DNA of 24,433 nt. It comes from Clostridiales bacterium. GTDB taxonomy: Bacteria; Bacillota; Clostridia; Oscillospirales; Oscillospiraceae. Position 1 is the stretch's first letter; the number at the start of each line of letters is the position of its first letter. This document shows positions 14,654 to 22,217 of the stretch, in pieces. The translations under genes were made by a program, and so were the position numbers. The notes beneath the pieces were generated by a model. It made no database searches and was not told the origin of the DNA. It saw only the letters and a list, made by a program, of their open reading frames with translations. The stretch spans positions 1 to 24,433 of the forward strand of contig JAHAEW010000046.1 in assembly GCA_018374635.1 (NCBI GenBank), given 5' to 3'.

Positions 14654-14670
14654 TTTGTAGTACTAATTCT
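14654..14670. promoter_or_regulatory. Operator-like site at the permease transcription start
   Basis: TTTGTAGTACTAATTCT contains the palindrome TAGTACTA. It starts four bases downstream of the permease -10 on the minus strand and so overlaps the likely start of transcription, a repressing position. Read on the minus strand, TTAGTA and TACAAACG match parts of the site before E1alpha. Confidence 0.55.
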
Positions 14671-14699
14671 AGTATAGACTTCTCCGTCTAATATGTCAA
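14671..14699 (-). promoter_or_regulatory. Sigma-A-type promoter for the NCS2 permease
   Basis: On the minus strand, TTGACA (14694-14699), exactly 17 bases, then TATACT (14671-14676). Near consensus. The start would fall inside the TAGTACTA site. Confidence 0.82.
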
Positions 14700-14823
14700 T
14701 TTTATTTGTCTATTTCCACAATTTTTATTGATTCTGTATAATGCGTCAATTTTTAAGTGTTAGTTTTACTTTTTTATGTTTCGCTTCTAACTCTTTTTAT
14801 TTACTTTACAAACCTTTTTAGTA

Positions 14824-14840
14824 TATTAGTACTACCAAAT
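14824..14840. promoter_or_regulatory. Second TAGTACTA operator-like site
   Basis: TATTAGTACTACCAAAT repeats the TTAGTACTAC core of the permease site in the opposite orientation, 169 bases away (about 16 helical turns). It has no promoter of its own, so it could be an auxiliary site for looping. Weak evidence in an AT-rich region. Confidence 0.4.
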
Positions 14841-15029
14841 ATTTTTTTGCTTTTCTGCCTTCGGCACTTTCACAAGGTAGAACGAAGCGTTTTGCAGGAC
14901 GCTCCCTCTGATTCTGCATTTCCTCCCTTTTCAAATGTCAATTTTTCCCCTGCCCTCACCTTCTAATTGTCTATTTTATCTCATTTCTCCGCCCCGATCT
15001 TTCTTTTTTTCGTTTGTTTGAATACACTC

Positions 15030-15058
15030 TTGCATTCAACCTGCACGGGAGGTATAAT
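15030..15058 (+). promoter_or_regulatory. Sigma-A-type promoter for gntR with overlapping dyad
   Basis: TTGCAT (15030-15035), a 17-base spacer, then TATAAT (15053-15058). An inverted repeat TTGAATAC-N6-GCATTCAA (15018-15039, one mismatch) covers the -35 and could bind a regulator. GTGGTACTAG (15095-15104), just before the ATG, resembles the TAGTAC-type motif and may give autoregulation. Confidence 0.7.
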
Positions 15059-15104
15059 AAGGATGTTTCTCTGGCGAATTAAACTTTGTTGGACGTGGTA
15101 CTAG

Positions 15105-15851
15105 ATGGATGATCAGTTGCATATCCTGCGGGTAGATAACAAGCAGCTTTCCTATAAAACAAAGCGGGCGCTCTTGGACCTCATCCGCACCTCAAGTCAG
15201 GACAACGCCCCCTTTAAACTCCCCAACGAGGACGAGCTCTCGCGCCGGCTGGGCATCAGCCGGAATGTACTGCGTGACGCCCTGGCCTCTCTGGAGGAAA
15301 TGGGTGTGGTCACCCGCCGGCGCGGAAAGGGGACCATCGCAAATCCGCAGCTGGCCAATACCGCTTTCCGGCTGGATACGGCTCCGGAACTTTTCCGTTC
15401 CATGGAGGAGGCCGGCTACCACCCCCGGATCGAGTCTTTGAACCTGGGTTTTGTGTTCCAGAACGACCCCGCCTTTGGTCCGGACTCTACCTCTTATTTA
15501 AATACCGAAAAATTGGGCTGGATCGATGGCGTCGTGGCTGCCTACTGCACCGACCATATTGACGGGCGCTTTGCCGAGGCCGCCAGGGATTCCATCTTCA
15601 AGCTCCAGAACATGGGGCACTATCAGTTCTTGGAGCAGTACTGCCACACCACCATGGCCTATACGCTCTCCCACATCGACGCGGTGATCCCGCCCCCCGC
15701 TGTGATTGAGCTGATGCACCTGGGTGAGCACGAGCCCGTCCTTCTGATGGACGACTATGTCTATAACTACGACCATGAGATCGTGGCCCACTCCACCATC
15801 TATTTCCGAAGCGGATTTCTGGACCTCAAGTTCCTGCGGAAAAACTGGTAA
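15105..15851 (+). CDS. GntR-family transcriptional regulator with UTRA ligand domain
   Basis: A 248-residue regulator. A winged helix-turn-helix occupies about residues 15-80 (LPNEDELSRRLGISRNVLRDALASLEEMGVVTRRRGKGT). A UTRA-type ligand domain follows and ends in the characteristic PVLLMDDYVYNYDHEIVAHSTIYFRSGFLDLKF. HutC-type proteins are usually dimeric repressors released by a pathway compound. The gene lies between the divergent permease/catabolic genes and the BMP transporter, and related TAGTAC-like sites occur at both transporter promoters, so local control is likely. The ribosome binding site is weak (GGACG). The ligand is unknown. Confidence 0.93.
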   Translation: MDDQLHILRVDNKQLSYKTKRALLDLIRTSSQDNAPFKLPNEDELSRRLGISRNVLRDALASLEEMGVVTRRRGKGTIANPQLANTAFRLDTAPELFRSMEEAGYHPRIESLNLGFVFQNDPAFGPDSTSYLNTEKLGWIDGVVAAYCTDHIDGRFAEAARDSIFKLQNMGHYQFLEQYCHTTMAYTLSHIDAVIPPPAVIELMHLGEHEPVLLMDDYVYNYDHEIVAHSTIYFRSGFLDLKFLRKNW

Positions 15852-15892
15852 GAACCGCCTTATCCGCCGGAATCCCCCGTCTGTCCCCTTAT

Positions 15893-15965
15893 GAGGGTAC
15901 ATCAAACCTGTTTTACGATGTGATGACGCTGTAACAGATTTGACGTACCCTCTTCTTTTTTTGTC
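15893..15965 (+). terminator. Long imperfect hairpin terminator after gntR
   Basis: The outer eight bases GAGGGTAC / GTACCCTC pair perfectly. Pairing continues inward through TCAAA / TTTGA and CTGTT / AACAG with single mismatches, for a stem of about 20 pairs and a loop of about 14 bases. A run rich in T follows (15953-15965). A strong intrinsic terminator 42 bases beyond the gntR stop. Confidence 0.8.
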
Positions 15966-16158
15966 TTTTCTGTTTCCTTTTTATTTAAACTGTATAGTCT
16001 TATGATGTTATAATGTATTTCTTTTGTGTAATATTCCATTGCGATTCCCGCGTTTTTTTGCCCGATCTTTCCTTCTTTTTTTATAGAATAATGCTTTATT
16101 TTAAGTTTCTTCTTTTTCATAATCTACACGCCCTTTCGTGAGATTTGTCAAAATTATA

Positions 16159-16187
16159 TTGACTTTACCAGGGTGTCTTTATATAAT
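16159..16187 (+). promoter_or_regulatory. Sigma-A-type promoter for the BMP ABC transporter operon
   Basis: TTGACT (16159-16164), a 17-base spacer, TATAAT (16182-16187). Near consensus. The start would be near 16194, at the edge of the operator-like half-sites. Confidence 0.85.
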
Positions 16188-16195
16188 CATCATAA

Positions 16196-16222
16196 GTTGT
16201 ATGTAGTACAAAGGACTTGTAC
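16196..16222. promoter_or_regulatory. Triple half-site operator at the transporter transcription start
   Basis: TTGTA (16197-16201), TACAA (16207-16211) and TTGTA (16217-16221) are spaced exactly ten bases apart, so all face the same side of the helix. The inner part GTACAA-N5-TTGTAC is a perfect dyad. The first 17 bases match the E1alpha site at 15 of 17 positions. Confidence 0.6.
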
Positions 16223-16347
16223 CTCTGTCTCTGCATCTGCGATCTGCCGGAAAGCCTGTCAACCGTGTCTCCGCGGTTCTCCGGCGCTTCGAACGGAAAA
16301 GCTCGTGTTCCCATCGGCAATCAAACCAATCCGAAAGGAGCCAGAAA

Positions 16348-17901
16348 ATGAACGTTGTAGAAATGCATGGCATCTGCAAATACTTCGGGAATTTTTGTGC
16401 CAACAAGAACATCGAATTTACCCTGAAGCAAGGCGAAGTCCATGCGCTGCTCGGCGAAAATGGCGCCGGCAAGTCCACCCTGATGAACATCCTTTACGGC
16501 CTTTACGCCCATGACGAAGGACAGATTCTCATCAACGGGGAAGAGGTTCACATGTCCAGCCCCAGCGTGGCCATTCAGCACGGCATCGGCATGGTGCACC
16601 AGCACTTCATGCTGATCCCCCAGCTCACCGTTACGCAGAACATCTTCCTGGGCATGGATAAAGAGACAGGCATCGTCCATCACATCAAAGAGCTGGACAA
16701 AAAGGTCCAGGAGCTGAACGACCGTTTCGGCTTCAACGTCAATCCCCAGTCCCTGATTTGGCAGATCCCCGTCGGTGTGCAGCAGAAGGTGGAGATCCTC
16801 AAGGTCCTGATGCGCCAGGCCAAGATCCTCATTCTGGATGAGCCCACCGCCGTTTTGACGCCCAACGAGGTGGAAGAGCTCTTTACCTCCATCCGGATGC
16901 TGGCTGACAGCGGCTATTCCATCATTCTCATCACCCACAAGATGAGCGAGGTTATGACCTACGCCGACCGCGTCACCGTCATGCGGCTGGGCGAGGTGAT
17001 CGGCTCGGTCAACGTCAAGGAGACCACCGAGGAAGAGCTGGCCCACATGATGGTGGGCCGAGACGTCCATCTGGAGCGGCAGATCCAGCCCAAGGAGGCC
17101 GGCCGGCCTTTGCTGGAGATCGACCATCTCCGCGTCAAGAACGATAAGGGCCTGCCCGCGGTGGACGGCATCTCCTTCGCGGTCCACGCTGGTGAGATCG
17201 TCGGCATTGCCGGCGTCGACGGCAACGGCCAGCTGGAGCTGGGCGAAGCCATCGTCGGCGGACGAAAGATCGAGGACGGCGACATCCGCCTGGACGGCGA
17301 GTCAGTCTCCAAGGCCAGCATCCGCCGCCATCTGGACCTGGGCCTGGCCCACATCCCGGATGACCGTCTCACCAAGGGCCTGGTCCTCCAGTTCCCCATC
17401 AAGCAGAACCTGATCATGGGCACGCAGCGCAAGGCCCCCTTTGCCCATGGTCTCATGGCCGATAACCACGCCATCGCCAAGCACGGCGCCGAGATGGTAG
17501 AGGCCTTTGATATCCGGCCCCACGATCCGGAGTATCTGGCCGGCGGTCTCTCCGGCGGCAACCAGCAGAAGGTCATTCTGGCCCGCGAGGTCTCCCGTGA
17601 TCCCAAGGTCATGCTGGCCATCCAGCCCACCCGCGGCCTGGATATCGGCGCCATCGAGTTCGTCCGCTCCAAGCTGGTGGAGGAGCGCGCCAAGGATAAG
17701 GCGGTCCTGCTCATCTCCACCGATCTGGACGAGATCCTCTCCCTCTCCGACCGTATCCTGGTCATGCACGGCGGGCGTGTCATGGGCGAGGTCTCTCCCG
17801 ACGTCGACGTCAGTATTCTCGGCCTGATGATGGCCGGCAAGAGTGAAGAAGATCTGAAGGCGGAGCAGCATGCTGCCGCAGGAGGAGGCGTCCAAGGATG
17901 A
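16348..17901 (+). CDS. BMP-type ABC transporter, ATP-binding protein (tandem ATPase)
   Basis: A 517-residue fused double ATPase of the sugar/nucleoside (RbsA/NupO-like) class. The first domain has Walker A GENGAGKST (36-44), a non-canonical signature V-G-V-Q-Q-K-V, and Walker B ILILDEPT. The second has a degenerate Walker A (GVDGNGQLE), a good signature LSGGNQQK near residue 401 and LAIQPTRGLD, where Gln takes the place of the catalytic Glu. One active and one degenerate site is normal for this class. It powers import through the two permeases encoded next. AAAGGAG lies seven bases before the ATG. It overlaps the next gene by four bases. Confidence 0.96.
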   Translation: MNVVEMHGICKYFGNFCANKNIEFTLKQGEVHALLGENGAGKSTLMNILYGLYAHDEGQILINGEEVHMSSPSVAIQHGIGMVHQHFMLIPQLTVTQNIFLGMDKETGIVHHIKELDKKVQELNDRFGFNVNPQSLIWQIPVGVQQKVEILKVLMRQAKILILDEPTAVLTPNEVEELFTSIRMLADSGYSIILITHKMSEVMTYADRVTVMRLGEVIGSVNVKETTEEELAHMMVGRDVHLERQIQPKEAGRPLLEIDHLRVKNDKGLPAVDGISFAVHAGEIVGIAGVDGNGQLELGEAIVGGRKIEDGDIRLDGESVSKASIRRHLDLGLAHIPDDRLTKGLVLQFPIKQNLIMGTQRKAPFAHGLMADNHAIAKHGAEMVEAFDIRPHDPEYLAGGLSGGNQQKVILAREVSRDPKVMLAIQPTRGLDIGAIEFVRSKLVEERAKDKAVLLISTDLDEILSLSDRILVMHGGRVMGEVSPDVDVSILGLMMAGKSEEDLKAEQHAAAGGGVQG

Positions 17902-18980
17902 AAGAAAAGCTGACCGGACTCTTACAGTCCATCTGGAAACCCCTGGTGGCGGTGTTTTTTGCCGTCATCTGCAGCTGGCTGCTGCTGACGGCCTTCGGCT
18001 ACCCGGCCAACGAGGCTTTCGTCTCCCTGTGGGACGCCACCTTCGGCAATCTCCGCGTGTTCGGCAATACGCTGAATAAGGCCTGTCCCCTTCTGTTCAC
18101 CGGTATCGCCGTGGCCATCGGCAACCGCGGCAGCGTCTTTAACATCGGCGCGGAAGGTCAGTTCATCATGGGCTGTACCGCCGCCACCTGGGTTGGCATC
18201 ACCTTTACCTATATGCCCGGTATCCCCCTGATGATCCTCATGGTTCTGGCCGGTGCGCTGGCCGGCGCCGCCTGGGCGTTCATCCCCGGTCTCCTCAAGA
18301 CCAAGTTCAGCATCTCTGAGATCATCACCACCATCATGTTCAACTACATCGCCCTCCAGCTGGTGGGCTATCTGGTCCGCAACCCCATGCGCGACATGAG
18401 CCAGGCCGAGCCCCAGTCCTACACCATCGCGGAGCAGGGCTTCATGCCTTACCTTATCGAAAAGACCAAGCTCCATCCCGGATTCCTCTTCGGCTGCATT
18501 GCCGCTGTGGTGATTTTCATCCTGCTCTTCAAGACCTACTTCGGCTATGAGGTGCGCGCGGTCGGCTACAATGCCACCGCGGCCAAGTACGGCGGAATCA
18601 ATGTCAGCCGCACCATGATCTCCACCATGCTCATCTCCGGCGCGCTGGCCGGCATGGGCGGCGCGTTCGAGGTGGCCGGCTCCGCCCACTACCTCTATGA
18701 GAAGATCTCCAACGGCTATGGATACACCGCCATCGCCGTGGCCATCCTGGCCAACAACAACCCCATCGGCGTCATCTTGAGCTCCCTGCTCTTCGGCTTC
18801 CTGGCGTCCGGTTCCACCGCCATGCAGCGCAACATCGGCGTCTCCTCTTCCTTCGCTGACATCGTGCAGGGCATCATCATCATCTTTGTCGCTGTGGCCG
18901 CGGTCAGCCGTGTGAAAAAGAAGCGCACCGCCCCGGCCAACCCCGGTAAAAAGCCTGTTTTGAAGGAGGCGAAGCAGTAA
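17898..18980 (+). CDS. BMP-type ABC transporter, permease 1
   Basis: A 360-residue inner-membrane permease of the branched-chain/ribose superfamily, NupP/YufP-like. It has an N-terminal membrane anchor (LVAVFFAVICSWLLLTAFGY) and about eight to ten further hydrophobic segments. The NIGAEGQFIMG motif and E-V-R-A-V-G-Y-N-A-T-A-A-K-Y-G-G loop are typical of nucleoside-type permeases. The basic tail (VKKKRTAPANPGKKP) is cytoplasmic. The start overlaps the ATPase stop (ATGA), and its own stop overlaps the next start by one base (TAATG), so the three genes are coupled. Confidence 0.95.
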   Translation: MKEKLTGLLQSIWKPLVAVFFAVICSWLLLTAFGYPANEAFVSLWDATFGNLRVFGNTLNKACPLLFTGIAVAIGNRGSVFNIGAEGQFIMGCTAATWVGITFTYMPGIPLMILMVLAGALAGAAWAFIPGLLKTKFSISEIITTIMFNYIALQLVGYLVRNPMRDMSQAEPQSYTIAEQGFMPYLIEKTKLHPGFLFGCIAAVVIFILLFKTYFGYEVRAVGYNATAAKYGGINVSRTMISTMLISGALAGMGGAFEVAGSAHYLYEKISNGYGYTAIAVAILANNNPIGVILSSLLFGFLASGSTAMQRNIGVSSSFADIVQGIIIIFVAVAAVSRVKKKRTAPANPGKKPVLKEAKQ

Positions 18981-19900
18981 TGGATCTCTCTTCTTTCCTC
19001 GCTGCGACGATTCGCATGGCCATTCCCCTTCTGATCGCCGCCCTTGGCCTGGTGGTCTCCGAGCGCGCCGGCCTCATCAACATCGGCGTGGAAGGCACCA
19101 TGCTCACCGGCGCCTTTGCCGCCTTTGCCGTGGCTTACTACACCAACAACTACTGGCTGGGCATGCTGGCCGGTATGCTGGCAGGCTGCTTCATGACCCT
19201 GATCTTCGCGGTGGCCTCCATTCGCTTCAAGGCTCCCCAGGTCGTGATCGGCTGCGCCATCAACATGCTGGGCTCTGGATTTACCGCCGTTTTGTTCCGC
19301 AAGATGTTCTTTGACGCCCAGACCGGCGGCACCCAGGTCACCCCCTTCCCTCCCATCGACATCCCGGGCCTCTCCCACATCCCCGTCCTCGGCGAGGTCC
19401 TCTTCCAGCATAATATCATCGTCTACATCGGCTTCATCCTGGTTCCCGCCATCTGGTTCCTGATGAACCGCACCTCTATCGGCACCCGGATCATCGCCGT
19501 GGGCGAGCATCCCAAGGCGGCCGACAGCCTGGGCATCAACGTCTTTACCACCCGCTATGCCGCGACTCTCTTCAGCGGCCTGCTGATGGGCATGGCCGGC
19601 GCTTACCTGGCCATTGCCCAGTCCAACACCTTCCAGGTGGACATGACCGGCGGCAAAGGCTACATCGCCATGGCCGTGGTGGTACTGGGCAAGTGGAAGC
19701 CCGGCGGCGTGCTTCTGGGCGCTCTGATCTTCGGCGGCTCCAACGCCCTGCAGATGACCCTCCAGAACGCGGGCCTCAACATCCCCAACAACCTCATCCT
19801 GATGGTGCCTTACATCGTCACGGTCCTGGCTGTTCTGGCCGCCTGCAAAAAGAAGGCCGTGGACGCCAGCGCCAAGGGCGTGGCCTACGAGAAGGCGTAA
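18980..19900 (+). CDS. BMP-type ABC transporter, permease 2
   Basis: A 306-residue partner permease (NupQ/YufQ-like) with the matching NIGVEGTMLTGAFAAF motif near the N-terminus and the cytoplasmic coupling loop GTRIIAVGEHPKAADSLGINV. It is shorter at the N-terminus than permease 1, as usual for this pair. Membrane segments span most of the length. AAGGAGG lies ten bases upstream of the ATG, inside the end of permease 1. It forms the heterodimeric channel with permease 1. Confidence 0.95.
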   Translation: MDLSSFLAATIRMAIPLLIAALGLVVSERAGLINIGVEGTMLTGAFAAFAVAYYTNNYWLGMLAGMLAGCFMTLIFAVASIRFKAPQVVIGCAINMLGSGFTAVLFRKMFFDAQTGGTQVTPFPPIDIPGLSHIPVLGEVLFQHNIIVYIGFILVPAIWFLMNRTSIGTRIIAVGEHPKAADSLGINVFTTRYAATLFSGLLMGMAGAYLAIAQSNTFQVDMTGGKGYIAMAVVVLGKWKPGGVLLGALIFGGSNALQMTLQNAGLNIPNNLILMVPYIVTVLAVLAACKKKAVDASAKGVAYEKA

Positions 19901-19919
19901 GGGCTATGGGAGCGCTGTT

Positions 19920-20972
19920 ATGAACAAGAGACAGATCTATTCCTGGCTTCTTTCCGGTACGCTCCTCTTTGGCCTAACCGCCTGCACTGCTTCCGCGCCA
20001 GGCTCCAGCACGCCTTCCGCTCCCCAGCCAAGCGGGAGCGGAGGGATCTCCCCCTCCGATGTGAAGATCGGCATTCTCATTCCGGGTTCCCCGACGGACG
20101 GTGGATTTTGCCAGCAAGGCGCGGAGGCCGGTGCAAAGCTGGAGGAACTTGGTTATCAAGTCTCGGTTGTGGAGGCCATCACCGCAGAGGAGATCAAATC
20201 GGAGGCCGAAAACATGGCCGCCGACGGATACCAGATCGTCTTCGGCCACGGTGCCCAGAGCACCTCTCCCATCGCTGAAATCAGCCCCGACTATCCCGAC
20301 ACCTGGTTTGTCACCCTGGGCGGAGAAGTGGTCACCGACAATCAGTTTCCGGTCTGTGTCTGCGCAGAGGAGAGCTGCTATGTCCTCGGCGTAGTTGCCG
20401 GCATGCTGAGTGAAACCGGCACCATAAGCTACACCTTGGGCGGAGATTTCCCCTCCTATGTCAAGTATACCAACGCTTTGAAGCTGGGAGCACGCAGTGT
20501 CAACGCGGACATCAAAACGCTGGGCGCCGTCCTCAGCTCCACAAACGCAAACGAGTGCTATGAGACGACCCGCAATCAGATCGAGCAGGGCGCCGACTTT
20601 GTCTTCGGTAATTGCAATGAAGGTCAGCTCGGCGCCATCAAGGCCGCACAGGAAGCTCCCGGCGTCTTCATCTTGGGGTGCTTGGGTGATTTCAGCGAAA
20701 TGGCCCCGGACAAAGTGGTGGCCAACATGGTATGCGACTACTCGGTCGGATATGTACAGGCTACTGAGGCGATCCTCAGCGGCAATGCTCCGGATGGCAT
20801 CATGATGCAGACCATCGCTACCGGCTGCGTGGATTTTGTCTGGAACGAACAAATGAAGGAAACCCTGCCGCAAGAGGTAATCGACGCAGCGGAGCAGGCC
20901 CTCGACGACATCCGCAACGGTGTCATCGACGTCCCCAACGAATATGAGCTGGACTCAAACGAGCCTGTCTGA
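19920..20972 (+). CDS. BMP-family substrate-binding lipoprotein, first copy
   Basis: A 350-residue periplasmic-binding-type lipoprotein. The signal peptide ends at the lipobox L-T-A-C22, followed by a Ser/Pro-rich tether. The mature domain starts SDVKIGILIPGSPTDGGF, the usual first strand and ligand loop of BMP/PnrA-like proteins, which bind nucleosides or related compounds. It is more than half identical to the next gene product, with the same PDTWFVT, YTLGGD, NECYET and NEGQ blocks. Its codons look less biased and its DNA less GC-rich than the second copy, so the two probably diverged long ago or have different histories. GGGAG lies seven bases before the ATG. Two binding proteins for one permease suggest two ligands or two affinities. 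Confidence 0.94.
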   Translation: MNKRQIYSWLLSGTLLFGLTACTASAPGSSTPSAPQPSGSGGISPSDVKIGILIPGSPTDGGFCQQGAEAGAKLEELGYQVSVVEAITAEEIKSEAENMAADGYQIVFGHGAQSTSPIAEISPDYPDTWFVTLGGEVVTDNQFPVCVCAEESCYVLGVVAGMLSETGTISYTLGGDFPSYVKYTNALKLGARSVNADIKTLGAVLSSTNANECYETTRNQIEQGADFVFGNCNEGQLGAIKAAQEAPGVFILGCLGDFSEMAPDKVVANMVCDYSVGYVQATEAILSGNAPDGIMMQTIATGCVDFVWNEQMKETLPQEVIDAAEQALDDIRNGVIDVPNEYELDSNEPV

Positions 20973-21039
20973 TCACGTTTTATCCCGTTCCGCAACCAAA
21001 ACTACTTGTTTGAAAAAACGTTTTATTGGAGGAATGAAC

Positions 21040-22083
21040 ATGAAAAAGCTGATCCCGTTGATCCTGTCCGGCGCGCTCCTGCTCGGTACTGCTGCCTGCG
21101 GCGGCGGCACCACCCCCGATGGCAGTACTCCTCCCGCTGAGAGCGGAGATGCCTCTGATGTGAAGATCGGCATCCTGATCCCCGGCTCCCCCACCGACGG
21201 CGGCTTCTCCCAGCAGGGCGCCGAGGCCGGTGAGAATCTGAAGAAGAACTACGGCTACGAGGTCGCCACCGTCGAGGCCGGCACCGCCGACGTCATCAAG
21301 TCCGAGGCCGAGACCATGGCCGCCGAGGGCTATAAGATCGTCTTCGGCCATGGCGGCCAGTGCTCCGCCCCCTTCGCCGAGATCTGTGAGGACTATCCCG
21401 ACACCTGGTTCGTCACCTTCGGCGGCACGGAGGTCCGGGACAACCTCTTCCCGGTGTGCATGTGCGCGGAGGAAGGCACCTATGTGCTGGGCGTGGCGGC
21501 CGGTATGATGACTCAGACCGACAATATCGCCTACACCCTGGGCGGCGATTATCCCGCCTACACCAAGACCACCATGGGCTTCGCCCTGGGCGCCAAGAGC
21601 GTCAACCCCGACCTGAAGATCCAGGAGGCCGTCCTCAGCTCCCCCGACTCCAACGAGTGCTATGAGACCACCATGAACCAGATCAAGAGCGGAGCCGACT
21701 TTGTCCTCTCCAACTCCAACGAGGGACAGGCCGGCGCCATGAAGGCCGTGGGCGAGAGCGAGAACGTCTACACCTTCGGCTGCCTGGGCAACTTCTTCGA
21801 CATGGCTCCCGGCAAGGTCCTGGGCAACATCATCGGCGACTACAATGTGGGCTATGATCAGGCCACCAAGGCCATTCTGGACGGCACCGCTGAGGCCGAG
21901 ATCATGTACCTGACCATTGCAAACGGCTGCGTGTCCGTGGAGTGGAACCCTGACATCCCGCTGCCTGAGGACGTGCAGGCCGCCGTGGACCAGGCCTATG
22001 AGGACATCAAGAGCGGCAAGATCGATGTTCCCAACGAGTATGAGCAGGACGCTGCCAAGGAGCAGCTGGCCGCCTACAACTAA
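21040..22083 (+). CDS. BMP-family substrate-binding lipoprotein, second copy
   Basis: A 347-residue paralogue of the preceding lipoprotein. The start is the ATG at 21040, seven bases after GGAGG; upstream in-frame ATGs are too close to it or inside the first copy. Signal peptide MKKLIPLILSGALLLGTAAC with C20 as the lipid-modified residue; the -3 residue is Thr, less usual than Leu. The mature domain repeats SDVKIGILIPGSPTDGGF. Codon use is strongly biased, suggesting high expression, as expected for an abundant binding protein. It follows the first copy by 67 bases and is closed by a strong terminator, so it is the last gene of the transporter operon. Confidence 0.96.
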   Translation: MKKLIPLILSGALLLGTAACGGGTTPDGSTPPAESGDASDVKIGILIPGSPTDGGFSQQGAEAGENLKKNYGYEVATVEAGTADVIKSEAETMAAEGYKIVFGHGGQCSAPFAEICEDYPDTWFVTFGGTEVRDNLFPVCMCAEEGTYVLGVAAGMMTQTDNIAYTLGGDYPAYTKTTMGFALGAKSVNPDLKIQEAVLSSPDSNECYETTMNQIKSGADFVLSNSNEGQAGAMKAVGESENVYTFGCLGNFFDMAPGKVLGNIIGDYNVGYDQATKAILDGTAEAEIMYLTIANGCVSVEWNPDIPLPEDVQAAVDQAYEDIKSGKIDVPNEYEQDAAKEQLAAYN

Positions 22084-22144
22084 TCCCCGCTTTTCCAACG
22101 CGAGCCTTTGGACTTCGCATTATCTCCTCACCCAATATACGAGG

Positions 22145-22180
22145 AGGGCCGGCGCAGCTGCGCCGGCCCTTTTTCATTTT
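22145..22180 (+). terminator. Strong intrinsic terminator of the transporter operon
   Basis: A perfect 26-base palindrome (AGGGCCGGCGCAG / CTGCGCCGGCCCT, 22145-22170) directly followed by a T-rich run. It ends 47 bases before the next start. Confidence 0.92.
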
Positions 22181-22217
22181 CCACCCTCTATCTCAACGGA
22201 TGAAAGGAGCCTTTCCC

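Larger units (their letters stand above)
14514..15104. other. AT-rich divergent control region between permease and gntR
   Basis: 591 bases without a convincing gene, much richer in A/T than its surroundings. It holds the permease leader (about 150 bases), the permease promoter, two perfect TAGTACTA palindromes (14658-14665 and 14827-14834, centres 169 bases apart), a TTTACAAACC half-site-like stretch at 14805-14814, and the gntR promoter. Short open frames here are low-complexity products of base composition. Confidence 0.7.
15852..16347. other. AT-rich intergenic region with gntR terminator and BMP-transporter promoter
   Basis: 496 bases. The first part holds the gntR terminator. The middle (about 15965-16158) is T-rich on the plus strand, with no convincing gene or structure. 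The last part holds the transporter promoter, three operator-like half-sites and a leader of about 135 bases. The leader has small inverted repeats (AACCG/CGGTT near 16260-16277) but no riboswitch class I recognise. Confidence 0.6.

Noticed and set aside
14514..14664. Permease leader containing GGAGAGATGATTC, reminiscent of the start of tetrahydrofolate riboswitches
   Set aside because: The matching 3' half that would pair with GATGATTC was not found, so the likeness is only local. A covariance-model search would settle it.
14737..14742. TATAAT on the plus strand suggesting an additional promoter
   Set aside because: No acceptable -35 box lies 16-18 bases upstream, and the better gntR promoter is at 15030-15058.
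14757..14966. A 69-codon hydrophobic open frame in the AT-rich control region
   Set aside because: Low-complexity translation of T-rich DNA, with no ribosome binding site; it overlaps an operator-like site.
15902..16120. A 72-codon lysine-rich minus-strand frame
   Set aside because: Product of A-rich sequence; it overlaps the gntR terminator and has no supporting motif.
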